Of a stretch of DNA of 64,000 nucleotides, positions 34,045-42,533 are shown piece by piece. The stretch is from Chlamydiales bacterium (GTDB taxonomy: Bacteria > Chlamydiota > Chlamydiia > Chlamydiales > SM23-39), in the NCBI GenBank assembly GCA_030681135.1, contig JAUXXF010000025.1:121198-185197 (forward strand), in the 5' to 3' direction. Position numbers and translations under genes: made by a program. The notes under the pieces are model-generated. The model ran no database searches. It was not told where the DNA came from and worked only from the letters and a program-made list of their open reading frames with translations. Each line of letters opens with the position of its first letter. Positions within the stretch are counted from its first letter, which is position 1.

Positions 34045-36048
34045 TTACACTCCACTTCGCGCAATGAGTCTTTCTACAATGGCGTCAACAGTAAATCCAA
34101 ATTCTTGCGCTAAATCCGGAGCTGGAGCCGACTCTCCAAACCGCTCCATACAGATAGCAACCCCATCGATACCGATGTATTTATGCCATCCAAAATCAGA
34201 AGCTGCTTCTACAGCTACCCGCACCCCTAAATCCCCACCGATGACTGACTGTCTGTAACTATCCAATTGCTGATCAAATAAAGCCCAGCATGGCATAGAA
34301 ACCACCCGCACATTTTTGCCCATTTTCTCAAGCCGCTCGGCTGCATCAAGCGCTAAAGAAAGCTCAGAGCCTGTCGAAAATAGAGTAAAATCGATCTTTC
34401 GAGAGATCTCTTGTTTTACAATATAAGCGCCTCGAGCCATCCCCTCTGCATAAGGAAGGTCCGTACAAGAAAGCTCTGGCAAATTCTGTCTTGATAGAAC
34501 AATGGCCGTAGGTCCTTTATAATGAAGAGCTGCGATCCAAGCCATTTTCACCTCATGAGAATCGGCAGGCCTAATCACATGCAGACGAGGAATGGCTCTA
34601 AGGGACGCGAGCTGCTCGATGGCTTGATGAGTAGGACCATCTTCTCCGAGAAAAATCGAATCGTGGGTAAACTGATAAATGGTCTGATACGGAGACAAAG
34701 CAGCAAGCCTAATCGCATTGCGCATATAATCAGAAAATGTCAAAAACGTTCCACAATAAGGGATAATCATCCCTGTTAGAAATAAGCCGCTGGCCATCGC
34801 AGCCATCCCAAATTCTCTCACGCCGTACTTAATATTGCGTCCGATAAACTCTCCAGGGGCAACGAGAGGAAAATCTTTCATCATCGTCATATCAGAGCCG
34901 GAAAGATCTGCGGATCCTCCATAGATCTGAGGCAATAATTTCCCTAAAAGTTGCACTACCTCATAAGAGGCAGAGCGTCCTGCAATCGGCGATTTCACCG
35001 GCAATTTCTTGAGCAGCTGCTCCAAATTTTCTGGAATTTGCCCAGTGTGCATCTGCTCAAACTGGCGAGCGAGCTCAGGATAGTCGAGAGCCCATAGACG
35101 ATACATCTCATGCCAGCTAGCTTCCAATGCGCTGTCTTTTACAAGCTTTTGTTCAAAAAAATCATGCACTGCCTGCGGCACATAAAAATCTTCTTTTGGT
35201 AACCCCAACGCTTCTTTTGTCGCTGCTACTTCATCCAATCCAAGAGGAGATCCGTGGACTTTATGAGTTCCGGATTTGTGAGGAGAACCTTTTCCGATGA
35301 CGGTACGAAGAATGACAAGTGTAGGTTTTTGCTGATCTTTTTCTAAGTCTCGAAACACCTTTTCCATGGCATCGAAATCATATCCATTAATCTCATGCAC
35401 ATCCCAATGATAAGCCAAATATCTCGCCTTTGTATCTTCTGAGCAGCACTCAAGCAAGGGACCGTCTAAACAAATGTGATTTGCATCGTAAATGAGCACC
35501 AAATTATTGAGATTTAGATGACCTGCAAGAGAAGAGACTTCCGAGCTGATCCCCTCCATGATGCATCCATCGCCAGCAACGCAGTAAACTTTGTTTGAAA
35601 AAAGAGGATAATTGTCTCGATTGAATTGCGCAGCCAACAACTTCATGCCAAGAGCCATCCCAACAGCATTGCCAACGCCTTGCCCTAAAGGACCAGTGGT
35701 CGCCTCTACGCCGTCTGTCATCCCATATTCAGGATGTCCTGGCGTCTTTGAATGAAGCTGTCTAAAGCGTTTAATCTCGTCTAAAGAGAGTTTAAATCCG
35801 GAAAGATACAAGCAAGAGTAGAGCCACATGGAGCCATGGCCTGCCGATAATACGAGGCGGTCTCTATTTAACCACTTAGAGTTTTTCGGGCTGTGTTTGA
35901 GCAGCGTCCCATACAAAAAAGCTCCCAGCTCGGCACATCCCATGGGCATTCCTGGGTGGCCTGAATTGGCCTTTTGCACGGCGTCCATAGAAAGGGAGCG
36001 GATCGTATTGGCAATTCGTCCCAGCTGTTTTTTCATATCATCGTTCAT
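34045..36048 (-). CDS. tkt: transketolase
   Basis: Thiamine-diphosphate enzyme of the pentose phosphate pathway that transfers two-carbon units between sugar phosphates. The 667-residue length is standard. Visible features are the substrate loop NSGHPGMPMG (residues 28-37), the ThDP motif GDGCIMEG... (near 155), the catalytic-site histidines, and the pyrimidine-domain segment FTHDSIFLGEDGPTHQ (near 465). First gene of the minus-strand run tkt-hemE-hemN-dnaG-DCC, divergent from the ATP/ADP translocase gene. Confidence 0.96.
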   Translation of the reverse strand: MNDDMKKQLGRIANTIRSLSMDAVQKANSGHPGMPMGCAELGAFLYGTLLKHSPKNSKWLNRDRLVLSAGHGSMWLYSCLYLSGFKLSLDEIKRFRQLHSKTPGHPEYGMTDGVEATTGPLGQGVGNAVGMALGMKLLAAQFNRDNYPLFSNKVYCVAGDGCIMEGISSEVSSLAGHLNLNNLVLIYDANHICLDGPLLECCSEDTKARYLAYHWDVHEINGYDFDAMEKVFRDLEKDQQKPTLVILRTVIGKGSPHKSGTHKVHGSPLGLDEVAATKEALGLPKEDFYVPQAVHDFFEQKLVKDSALEASWHEMYRLWALDYPELARQFEQMHTGQIPENLEQLLKKLPVKSPIAGRSASYEVVQLLGKLLPQIYGGSADLSGSDMTMMKDFPLVAPGEFIGRNIKYGVREFGMAAMASGLFLTGMIIPYCGTFLTFSDYMRNAIRLAALSPYQTIYQFTHDSIFLGEDGPTHQAIEQLASLRAIPRLHVIRPADSHEVKMAWIAALHYKGPTAIVLSRQNLPELSCTDLPYAEGMARGAYIVKQEISRKIDFTLFSTGSELSLALDAAERLEKMGKNVRVVSMPCWALFDQQLDSYRQSVIGGDLGVRVAVEAASDFGWHKYIGIDGVAICMERFGESAPAPDLAQEFGFTVDAIVERLIARSGV

Positions 36049-36228
36049 GTTGATTCCTTCAGTCGTATGGATGTTATTTTGATGAACTTCGGTTTCCTAA
36101 GCAAGGGGAAAATGCAGCGCGTTTGGCATCTAACGTATCTAGCCAGAACCGAGCCCGGGCTCGAATTGGAGCTAGATGTACTAAAAGCTCTTTCACTAAA
36201 TGTGTAAATTTGCGAAACTCATCGGCAT

Positions 36229-37731
36229 ATGAGCTCACCGAACTTAGGTCCTTGGCGTTCTTTTTTCTGGCCAATCCATAGACATGAGCTTGCAAAATTC
36301 CTGTCGCTCTTCTCGATCTTTTTCTTTATTTCTTTCAATTACAATATACTAAGATCTTACAAAGACACGATCGTTGTGACAGCTTCCCACTCTGGAGCAG
36401 AAGCCATCCCTTTCATTAAGCTGTGGGCTGTGCTGCCAAGCGCTATTTTGTTCACCCTGCTCTATACCAGGCTATCGAATCGCTTAACCAGAGAAAAAGT
36501 GTTTTATATCATCATGTCCATTTTTGTGGGCTTTTTCTTTTTGTTTACCTTTGTACTCTACCCAGCTCAAGATGTCCTTCACCCGACAGAACTAGCCACT
36601 CGCCTGCAAAATCTTTTGCCGTCGGGGTTTAAAGGGTTTATTGCCATTTACCGCAACTGGACATTCACCTTGTTCTACATCATGGCTGAACTTTGGTCGA
36701 CAACGATTTTTTCTGTCCTCTATTGGGGTTTTGCGAATGAAATTATTTCGGTTCGAGAGGCCAAACGTTTTTACGGTCTGATTACTTTCGGTGGAAATAT
36801 TGCGGGGATGTTTGCAGGCTATGGAGCCATCGTTTTTTCCAGTCAGACATTTTTCCATTGGCTCCCCTATGGGAAAACAGCCTGGGATCAATCGATTTTC
36901 TTCGTGGGTTGCACAGTGATTATCGGCAGCGTTGTGACGATGGCGATTTTCCGCTGGCTCAATGTCCATATCATCCGCCCCTCAGAAATCAATGCTCCGC
37001 CTAAAGAAAAAATCCGGATGTCGATGCGAGAAAATTTTCTCTACCTCTCCAGATCAAAATATTTAATATGCATTGCGCTCATCGTCTTTTCCTATAATCT
37101 GGCGATCAACCTGATTGAAGTGGTCTGGAAAGATCAAATGAAAACGCTCTATCCAAATCCCGCCGATTATAATAGCTATATGGGACAGGTGATGTTCACC
37201 ATGGCTATCTTGGCAAGCCTTGCTAGCCTATTTACCACCAGCAAAGTCATTCAACACTATTCTTGGACTGTTTCTGCTCTAATTTCTCCCATATTAGTCA
37301 CTGTAACAGGGGCTTTATTTTTCCATTTCGTGATTTTCCCCAATCAAGGATTCTCCTGGATTGTCGGGAGCTTGCAGATGTCCCCTCTCATGCTTTGCGT
37401 GACTCTAGGCTCGATCCAAAATTGCATCAGTCGCACCTGTAAATATACCTTTTTCGACGCCACAAAAGAGATCGCCTTTATCCCTTTGAGCAAAGAATCC
37501 AAGCTCAAGGGCAAAGCTGCCATCGATGGAGTCGGCTCACGCATTGGCAAATCAGGAGGATCCATCATCCATCAAAGCCTGATTCTTCTCTTCTCGACTG
37601 TCGCCAGCAGCATCCCTTACGTAGCTGTTATTTTTCTCGCCATTGGCTGTATTTGGATTGTCTCCGTTGTGTATCTCGGCAAGCGATTCGATCAGGCAAC
37701 TCAGCCGGAAAGACAGAGCGCAGTAAACTAA
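36229..37731 (+). CDS. ATP/ADP translocase (nucleotide transport protein, Tlc/Npt family)
   Basis: Exchanges host ATP for bacterial ADP (or transports other nucleotides) across the inner membrane. The 500-residue protein has about 11-12 hydrophobic segments and the family's conserved charged positions: FNYNILRSYKDTIVV near residue 40-54 (Lys), YWGFANEI near 165 (Glu), IEVVWKDQMK near 300 (Glu/Lys), and CKYTFFDATKEIAFIPL near 402-418. This family is a hallmark of obligate intracellular bacteria (Chlamydiae, Rickettsiales) and plastids. Exact substrate (ATP/ADP exchange versus nucleotide/H+ import) cannot be decided. The HECT-domain gene follows 66 bases later. Confidence 0.92.
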   Translation: MSSPNLGPWRSFFWPIHRHELAKFLSLFSIFFFISFNYNILRSYKDTIVVTASHSGAEAIPFIKLWAVLPSAILFTLLYTRLSNRLTREKVFYIIMSIFVGFFFLFTFVLYPAQDVLHPTELATRLQNLLPSGFKGFIAIYRNWTFTLFYIMAELWSTTIFSVLYWGFANEIISVREAKRFYGLITFGGNIAGMFAGYGAIVFSSQTFFHWLPYGKTAWDQSIFFVGCTVIIGSVVTMAIFRWLNVHIIRPSEINAPPKEKIRMSMRENFLYLSRSKYLICIALIVFSYNLAINLIEVVWKDQMKTLYPNPADYNSYMGQVMFTMAILASLASLFTTSKVIQHYSWTVSALISPILVTVTGALFFHFVIFPNQGFSWIVGSLQMSPLMLCVTLGSIQNCISRTCKYTFFDATKEIAFIPLSKESKLKGKAAIDGVGSRIGKSGGSIIHQSLILLFSTVASSIPYVAVIFLAIGCIWIVSVVYLGKRFDQATQPERQSAVN

Positions 37732-37797
37732 AAAATTCCATTTGCAGATTTCTCATGTACTAATTAGAATCCCTCGCTAACGAAAGGCGAGTCTATC

Positions 37798-40700
37798 ATG
37801 AGCTCCATTTCTGGTATCTTTTCTTATTTGAAAGATTCTTTTTTAGGCCCACCTCCCATTGCAGCTGCCGAAGCTGAAGATCCTCCTCATATCAAAGAGA
37901 TTGAACAATATGAGCTAAAGATCCTGGCAAACTCTGGGATGCCAAGCTGGGATCTTGCTTTTTCTTATTACGAAGCAGCCGTTCGCTATCAGCAAATAGG
38001 CAATGATCTAAAAGCTTGTATCTATTTTTTAGAGTACGCAGAATTTGTGATCAGCTATGTGACGGCTCCCAAGCTCTCACACTTTGATTCTTCAAAACAG
38101 GCAGAAGCCCCTCCCCTTGACTCGGCAACACGGCTCATTGCTAACTGTGTGCTCTCTTTACGAAGACAAGAGCTAGCAGATCAAGAGCTAGAAGCCTTGC
38201 GGCTTTTGGAGGAAAAAATCCAAACATGGGAAACAGATCGTTCCTGGAAATACATCTCCTTTCATTGTTACCCCACCTTGGCAGATATGTATCTTGAGTT
38301 GGGCAACATCCCAAAAGTCATCGCGTGTTACGGCCGCCTTGCCAGAGTCCAATATGATCTGGCAGCCTCTCTGGGCTATTTTCAAAAAGCCTTGAAAGTA
38401 TGTCAAGAAGGCGCAAAAGATCCCGCTGTCTTAGAGAGCGCTAGAGAGCTTTCTGAAAAGATTTCCAATCATCCCTTGCTAAGACTTGAACAATATATAC
38501 AAGCGCGCTCTTCTACACCTAAACTGCTCCTGGATTTTTCACGAACAACTGTAGAGGCCTATGACCAATTGCAAATGCCTGTTTTGGCAGCAGAGCATTT
38601 GAGCTCCTTTGAACATAATAAAAATATTCAACAGCCAGACTGGTACTTCCGTCATATCTTTTACAAAGCAGCCAATCACTATTTGTCTACAAATCCTCCT
38701 CAATTCAAGGAAGCAGCAGAAACGCTTCAAGGAGGAGACCCTCTATTTTGCAAGCCTTGGGTTACTGTAGAAATGCTTATCGAAGCTTCCGAGTGCTATT
38801 GCAAGATGACCCCCCCAGAGCATATAGATGCAGCGAAGTGTTTTATTTCGGCTGCCGATAGAGAACAGGGTCATAGAAGAAAAGATTTTTTGCAAAAAGC
38901 GATGATCCAGCTGCATGAAGCGAAACAGCTTGCTGTAACAAGAGAAAAGCAAAGCTCAATTGCCTATCGAGCAAACCGTTTGGCAGAAAATCTTTCTCGG
39001 CTAAAGTTTTTTGCAGAAGCTGCGGAAGTATTTATCTTAGCTGCAGAATGCCACTTTGCAACAGATGCAGAGAATAGCCGAAGATCTCGGATACAGGCCG
39101 CCAACGCCTATGCAGAGATCAAAGAATATAGAAAAGCTGCTCAATGTTGGGAAAAGTGTAACACCATGCTGGTTTTTTGTTTTTATTCAGAAAACCGCAA
39201 ACACATCAGAATTTACTGGGAGAAAGCCTTAAAGCAAAGTGTAGACCGCCCTGAAACACCTAGTCCTATCAATCCGGAGTTTATGGACGCTTTTCTTTTA
39301 TTATCCATGGAGAATCGACAGGTTTTTCTCGAGTTTTTAGATCTTTTGAGTAAAGACATCAAACAACATCCAAGAATTTTACATACGCTCCTACTCAATA
39401 AAGATCTGAAAAGGTGCTTTGATTTTTTTTCAAAACTCTCTTCAGAAAATAAACATCATTTTCCCACAGTGTACAGGTTACTGAAAATGGGAATCGTTTT
39501 TGAAAAAAAAGAGGCTTCTTTTCTACTTGCATTGGGGCAGTTCACTGAACCTTTTCAAAAATGGTTAGAAGTGATTGAGTTGCCTGCTAAATTTTCTGTT
39601 GATATAGCGAAGCAAAAAATGACCCTGTTGACAGAAGTTATTCTCTTTTCAAGAAAAGAAAAGCGGCGAGATTTAGAGCAGCAAGCCATTCTTTTCTTTC
39701 AAAAGCATACTGCAAAATGGGAATCTCTAAAACTTTTGAACCATCATCATTTTAGCGATTTTGCAAAAACCCACCTTCAACTCAACATATTTCCTGAAGC
39801 TTGGCATTATTTAATGCATGGCCTGTCATTTCCAAAAGTGGATGAAGACGAAGATTATCGTAAATATTTAGCAAAGGAACTTCCAGGCTTTTTCCTCAGT
39901 GGGGAGGATTCGAAGATTGCGCTGCAAGCAAACAAATTTTCTGAAAAAATCAGCGACTATTCTTTCGGTCCAGATTTTTTACAAATCATCTCTTCTTCGT
40001 ACGAGAAGATTGGGATGTATTTTTTGGCGGCAAAGCACGCAGAAGAAGCTGCTCATTGGTATCGAGAGCACGGCACAATCCTCTCTCCTACACGGTCTTG
40101 CTATATGAATGCGGCAAAGCTGTATCTCCTATCAATCTCTTGGGGATGTGAAGAGATTCCAGGAGAAAGAGCGACCATTTACGCAAAAGCTCGAGATCTG
40201 ACTATAAAATGCTTTGACCGTGCCATTGCTGCCAGTGGAACTTATGGGAAAATAAAGGACTATCATGAGTGCCTAAAACTTTTTGGAACAGAGGATGCAA
40301 TTCATAAAAAATATCGTCATCTGCTTGATATAGCTTGGGCCAAAGAAGTGGAAAAACTTTTAGGCATTACACTGGAAGAAAACTACCGAGAACATTGGCT
40401 TTGGAAGATCCTTGTAACAAGCTCTTTCGAGGAGCCTGAATTGCTTATCACCTGCTTATCTTTAGTGAGGTTTCCAGCAAGACAACATGAAACAACGATG
40501 AGCTATCTGATACAAAGCCTTGAAAAAGGCTCTGAGCAAACTCGTCAAGATATTGAAATGCTTTTGCGTAAATTAACTCCTTCTGATGCAGCCTCTGCAA
40601 AAATCATTGAAACCGTTGTAAAAACCTATTTTTTGGCCCCTGAAAAAACACAGATCTTTAGCAAATTGCTTGGGCTCCTAGATGCCGACCAGGCGATTCA

Positions 40701-42099
40701 AGTCCTTCTCTACGCACTTAAATTTGAGAAAGATCCAAAGATAGCGGAAGTGATTGCAGAGAATCTTGAAATACTTCCTTCGGGAGACAGGCGCGAGGCC
40801 ATAGAACTACTTTTTTTAATGATCTCATTTGTGGAACCTCGTGAGCGATCTGTGTCTGTTTTGTTGAAATTCCTTTATATTCCTACAACATACAGACAAG
40901 ATTGTGTGAAGCAAGTGATAGAACGCTGGGACGATCTGCGAGATCTTTATGACATTGATGAGACAATAGCTCTGCTAAAATATCCGATAAATTGGAAGAT
41001 CCCAGAATCAAACACCTATTGGATAAAAGAGGAGAGCGAATTTTCAGAGCCAACTAAACTATTATTGGCACTGAGAGCTATTCAATGTATCTCAGGCAGA
41101 TTCCCTGAAAAAATTCGCTACAGATTTTCGAAAGCGGTGGATGTTGGAGGAGTGACTCGAGATTGCATCGCAAAGTTATTTCAAGAGCTCTATAGCATAG
41201 CACTTCCTAACTGGGCCGGAAAAGTAGAAGAACAAGGGATCATTCCTCAGTGTAAAAACCTGGAAGACCCAATAGAGCAAAGAGAACAGATCAAATGCTA
41301 TGAAGCTCTTGGACTGCTTTTTGCTTTCGCTTTAGATGACGACCGTACGGTACGAACTGGAGCTTATTTTCATCCCGCTCTTTTCCAGATGCTCCATGAG
41401 CTGACAACTGAAGATTTGGGAAAAATTCAGAGCATTCCCCTTCATTTATATATTGATCAAAGCGATTCTATCTCTGTGTACAACAAATTATTAAAAGTTT
41501 TTTTACAAAACACCCGCTATAGAAGTTTTTTTGGCGAGACGGACCTTGAAATCAATACAGCCATTGATGAGTTTATCCAAGAAAACAAAGTTCCTCCTTC
41601 GCTACAAGCAGCAGAGGTCGAAACAAAAGAGGCCTTTTTGCAAGCGGAAGGCATTCATCAAATCCTTTGCGCCACGCTTTGTATGGCGATAGGAATCAAT
41701 AATTATAACCTCAACTCTTCCTGGGAAGTTCTGAAAGGAGCCTCTTATAAAGATCTCGCGCTGAATATCCAAGGCTCTGTCGATAAACAGCTGATCCTCG
41801 CCTCCTTGAAGTGGGATAAAAGCGGCTCAACAGCAGAAAAATTTTTGATTGACTGGATCCAAGAGGCTACACCAAAGGATATCCAGCAGTTTCTCCATGC
41901 GATTAGCGGGTCTTTTGCTTTGCCTGTCGGCCGGGACCTGCACGTTCATATTTATGAAGAGAAAGATAAGCTCCCTACTTTTCATACATGTAATTTTTCG
42001 GTTGATTTGTCGGAAAATTACCTTGATTACCCAACCTTTGCAAGACAAATGGCGACGGCTCTTGAGTGGATCGAGAAAACTGGATTTTCCGCAAAATAA
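37798..42099 (+). CDS. large TPR-like protein with C-terminal HECT E3 ubiquitin ligase domain
   Basis: A 1433-residue protein. Residues about 30-480 are helical repeats of TPR/alpha-SNAP type (AFSYYEAAVRYQQIGN; AAEVFILAAECHF; KAAQCWEKCN), the middle is helical and unassigned. Residues about 1085-1430 match a eukaryotic HECT domain: FSKAVDVGGVTRDCIAKLF (Val1114 region; consensus D-x-G-G-V-T/S-R/K), YFHPALFQML, FLHAISGSFALPVG, and DKLPTFHTCNFSVDL with the expected catalytic Cys1398 at 41989-41991 (consensus LPTAHTCFN). No signal peptide. HECT enzymes form a thioester with ubiquitin before transferring it to a substrate; chlamydiae have no ubiquitin, so a secreted host-acting effector is inferred. 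The start follows AAAGGCGAG. Confidence 0.85.
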   Translation: MSSISGIFSYLKDSFLGPPPIAAAEAEDPPHIKEIEQYELKILANSGMPSWDLAFSYYEAAVRYQQIGNDLKACIYFLEYAEFVISYVTAPKLSHFDSSKQAEAPPLDSATRLIANCVLSLRRQELADQELEALRLLEEKIQTWETDRSWKYISFHCYPTLADMYLELGNIPKVIACYGRLARVQYDLAASLGYFQKALKVCQEGAKDPAVLESARELSEKISNHPLLRLEQYIQARSSTPKLLLDFSRTTVEAYDQLQMPVLAAEHLSSFEHNKNIQQPDWYFRHIFYKAANHYLSTNPPQFKEAAETLQGGDPLFCKPWVTVEMLIEASECYCKMTPPEHIDAAKCFISAADREQGHRRKDFLQKAMIQLHEAKQLAVTREKQSSIAYRANRLAENLSRLKFFAEAAEVFILAAECHFATDAENSRRSRIQAANAYAEIKEYRKAAQCWEKCNTMLVFCFYSENRKHIRIYWEKALKQSVDRPETPSPINPEFMDAFLLLSMENRQVFLEFLDLLSKDIKQHPRILHTLLLNKDLKRCFDFFSKLSSENKHHFPTVYRLLKMGIVFEKKEASFLLALGQFTEPFQKWLEVIELPAKFSVDIAKQKMTLLTEVILFSRKEKRRDLEQQAILFFQKHTAKWESLKLLNHHHFSDFAKTHLQLNIFPEAWHYLMHGLSFPKVDEDEDYRKYLAKELPGFFLSGEDSKIALQANKFSEKISDYSFGPDFLQIISSSYEKIGMYFLAAKHAEEAAHWYREHGTILSPTRSCYMNAAKLYLLSISWGCEEIPGERATIYAKARDLTIKCFDRAIAASGTYGKIKDYHECLKLFGTEDAIHKKYRHLLDIAWAKEVEKLLGITLEENYREHWLWKILVTSSFEEPELLITCLSLVRFPARQHETTMSYLIQSLEKGSEQTRQDIEMLLRKLTPSDAASAKIIETVVKTYFLAPEKTQIFSKLLGLLDADQAIQVLLYALKFEKDPKIAEVIAENLEILPSGDRREAIELLFLMISFVEPRERSVSVLLKFLYIPTTYRQDCVKQVIERWDDLRDLYDIDETIALLKYPINWKIPESNTYWIKEESEFSEPTKLLLALRAIQCISGRFPEKIRYRFSKAVDVGGVTRDCIAKLFQELYSIALPNWAGKVEEQGIIPQCKNLEDPIEQREQIKCYEALGLLFAFALDDDRTVRTGAYFHPALFQMLHELTTEDLGKIQSIPLHLYIDQSDSISVYNKLLKVFLQNTRYRSFFGETDLEINTAIDEFIQENKVPPSLQAAEVETKEAFLQAEGIHQILCATLCMAIGINNYNLNSSWEVLKGASYKDLALNIQGSVDKQLILASLKWDKSGSTAEKFLIDWIQEATPKDIQQFLHAISGSFALPVGRDLHVHIYEEKDKLPTFHTCNFSVDLSENYLDYPTFARQMATALEWIEKTGFSAK

Positions 42100-42120
42100 T
42101 AAGCCTCTTTCGAACCTAAC

Positions 42121-42454
42121 ATTGGGGCTCTGCCCTTGGAGGCTACTACAGGATTTAGTTTCTGTCGATTTTAGGGTTCTTTTGAGCCAAATTTCGTTTC
42201 TTTTTCGAGGGGTAATATCAACTTCCAGTATATGACCCCTCGAAAAAGAAACGAAACTTGGCCAAAACAATCCCTAAAATCGACGAAACCTAAATCCTGG
42301 AGCAGCCTCTACCCCGTTAAAGGACTGCGTCCTTTAAAATCCTTTTTGTTTTATTTTTCTGAGGCAAAGCCTCTAGGCTTTGCTTCAGAAAAAAAGAAAA
42401 ATGGGTTTCCAAAGGGCGCCAGCCCTTTGGCGGGGTTTGGGGCAGAGCCCCAAT
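42121..42454. repeat. dispersed palindromic repeat (family A) interrupted by a second palindromic element
   Basis: The ends ATTGGGGCTCTGCCC and GGGGCAGAGCCCCAAT, and the arm blocks GGACTGCGTCC and GGCGCCAGCCC, match the repeat at 165-324. Between the outer end and the CCCCG block, a 175-bp palindrome (42136-42310) is inserted. The centre is a hairpin GAGGCAAAGCCTCTAGGCTT... different from that of the first copy. It separates the HECT gene from alaS. Confidence 0.8.
42136..42310. repeat. palindromic element (family B) nested in family A repeat
   Basis: Inverted termini GAGGCTACTACAGGATTTAG (left) and CTAAATCCTGGAGCAGCCTC (right), then GTTTCTGTCGATTTTAGGG and its complement, then a second inverted block around CGAGGGGT. 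The core matches the 16729-16825 element. Insertion inside another repeat shows this family moved after family A was in place. Confidence 0.8.
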
Positions 42455-42533
42455 ATTGGCTTCGAAAGAGGTCTAAATTGACTTTTCTGGCCAAGTCTCG
42501 TAAAATGATTATCTCATTCAAGAAGAGCCTATC

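Noticed and set aside
41827..42270. Minus-strand frame of 147 codons over the end of the HECT gene
   Set aside because: It is the antisense shadow of the HECT domain and runs into repeat DNA.
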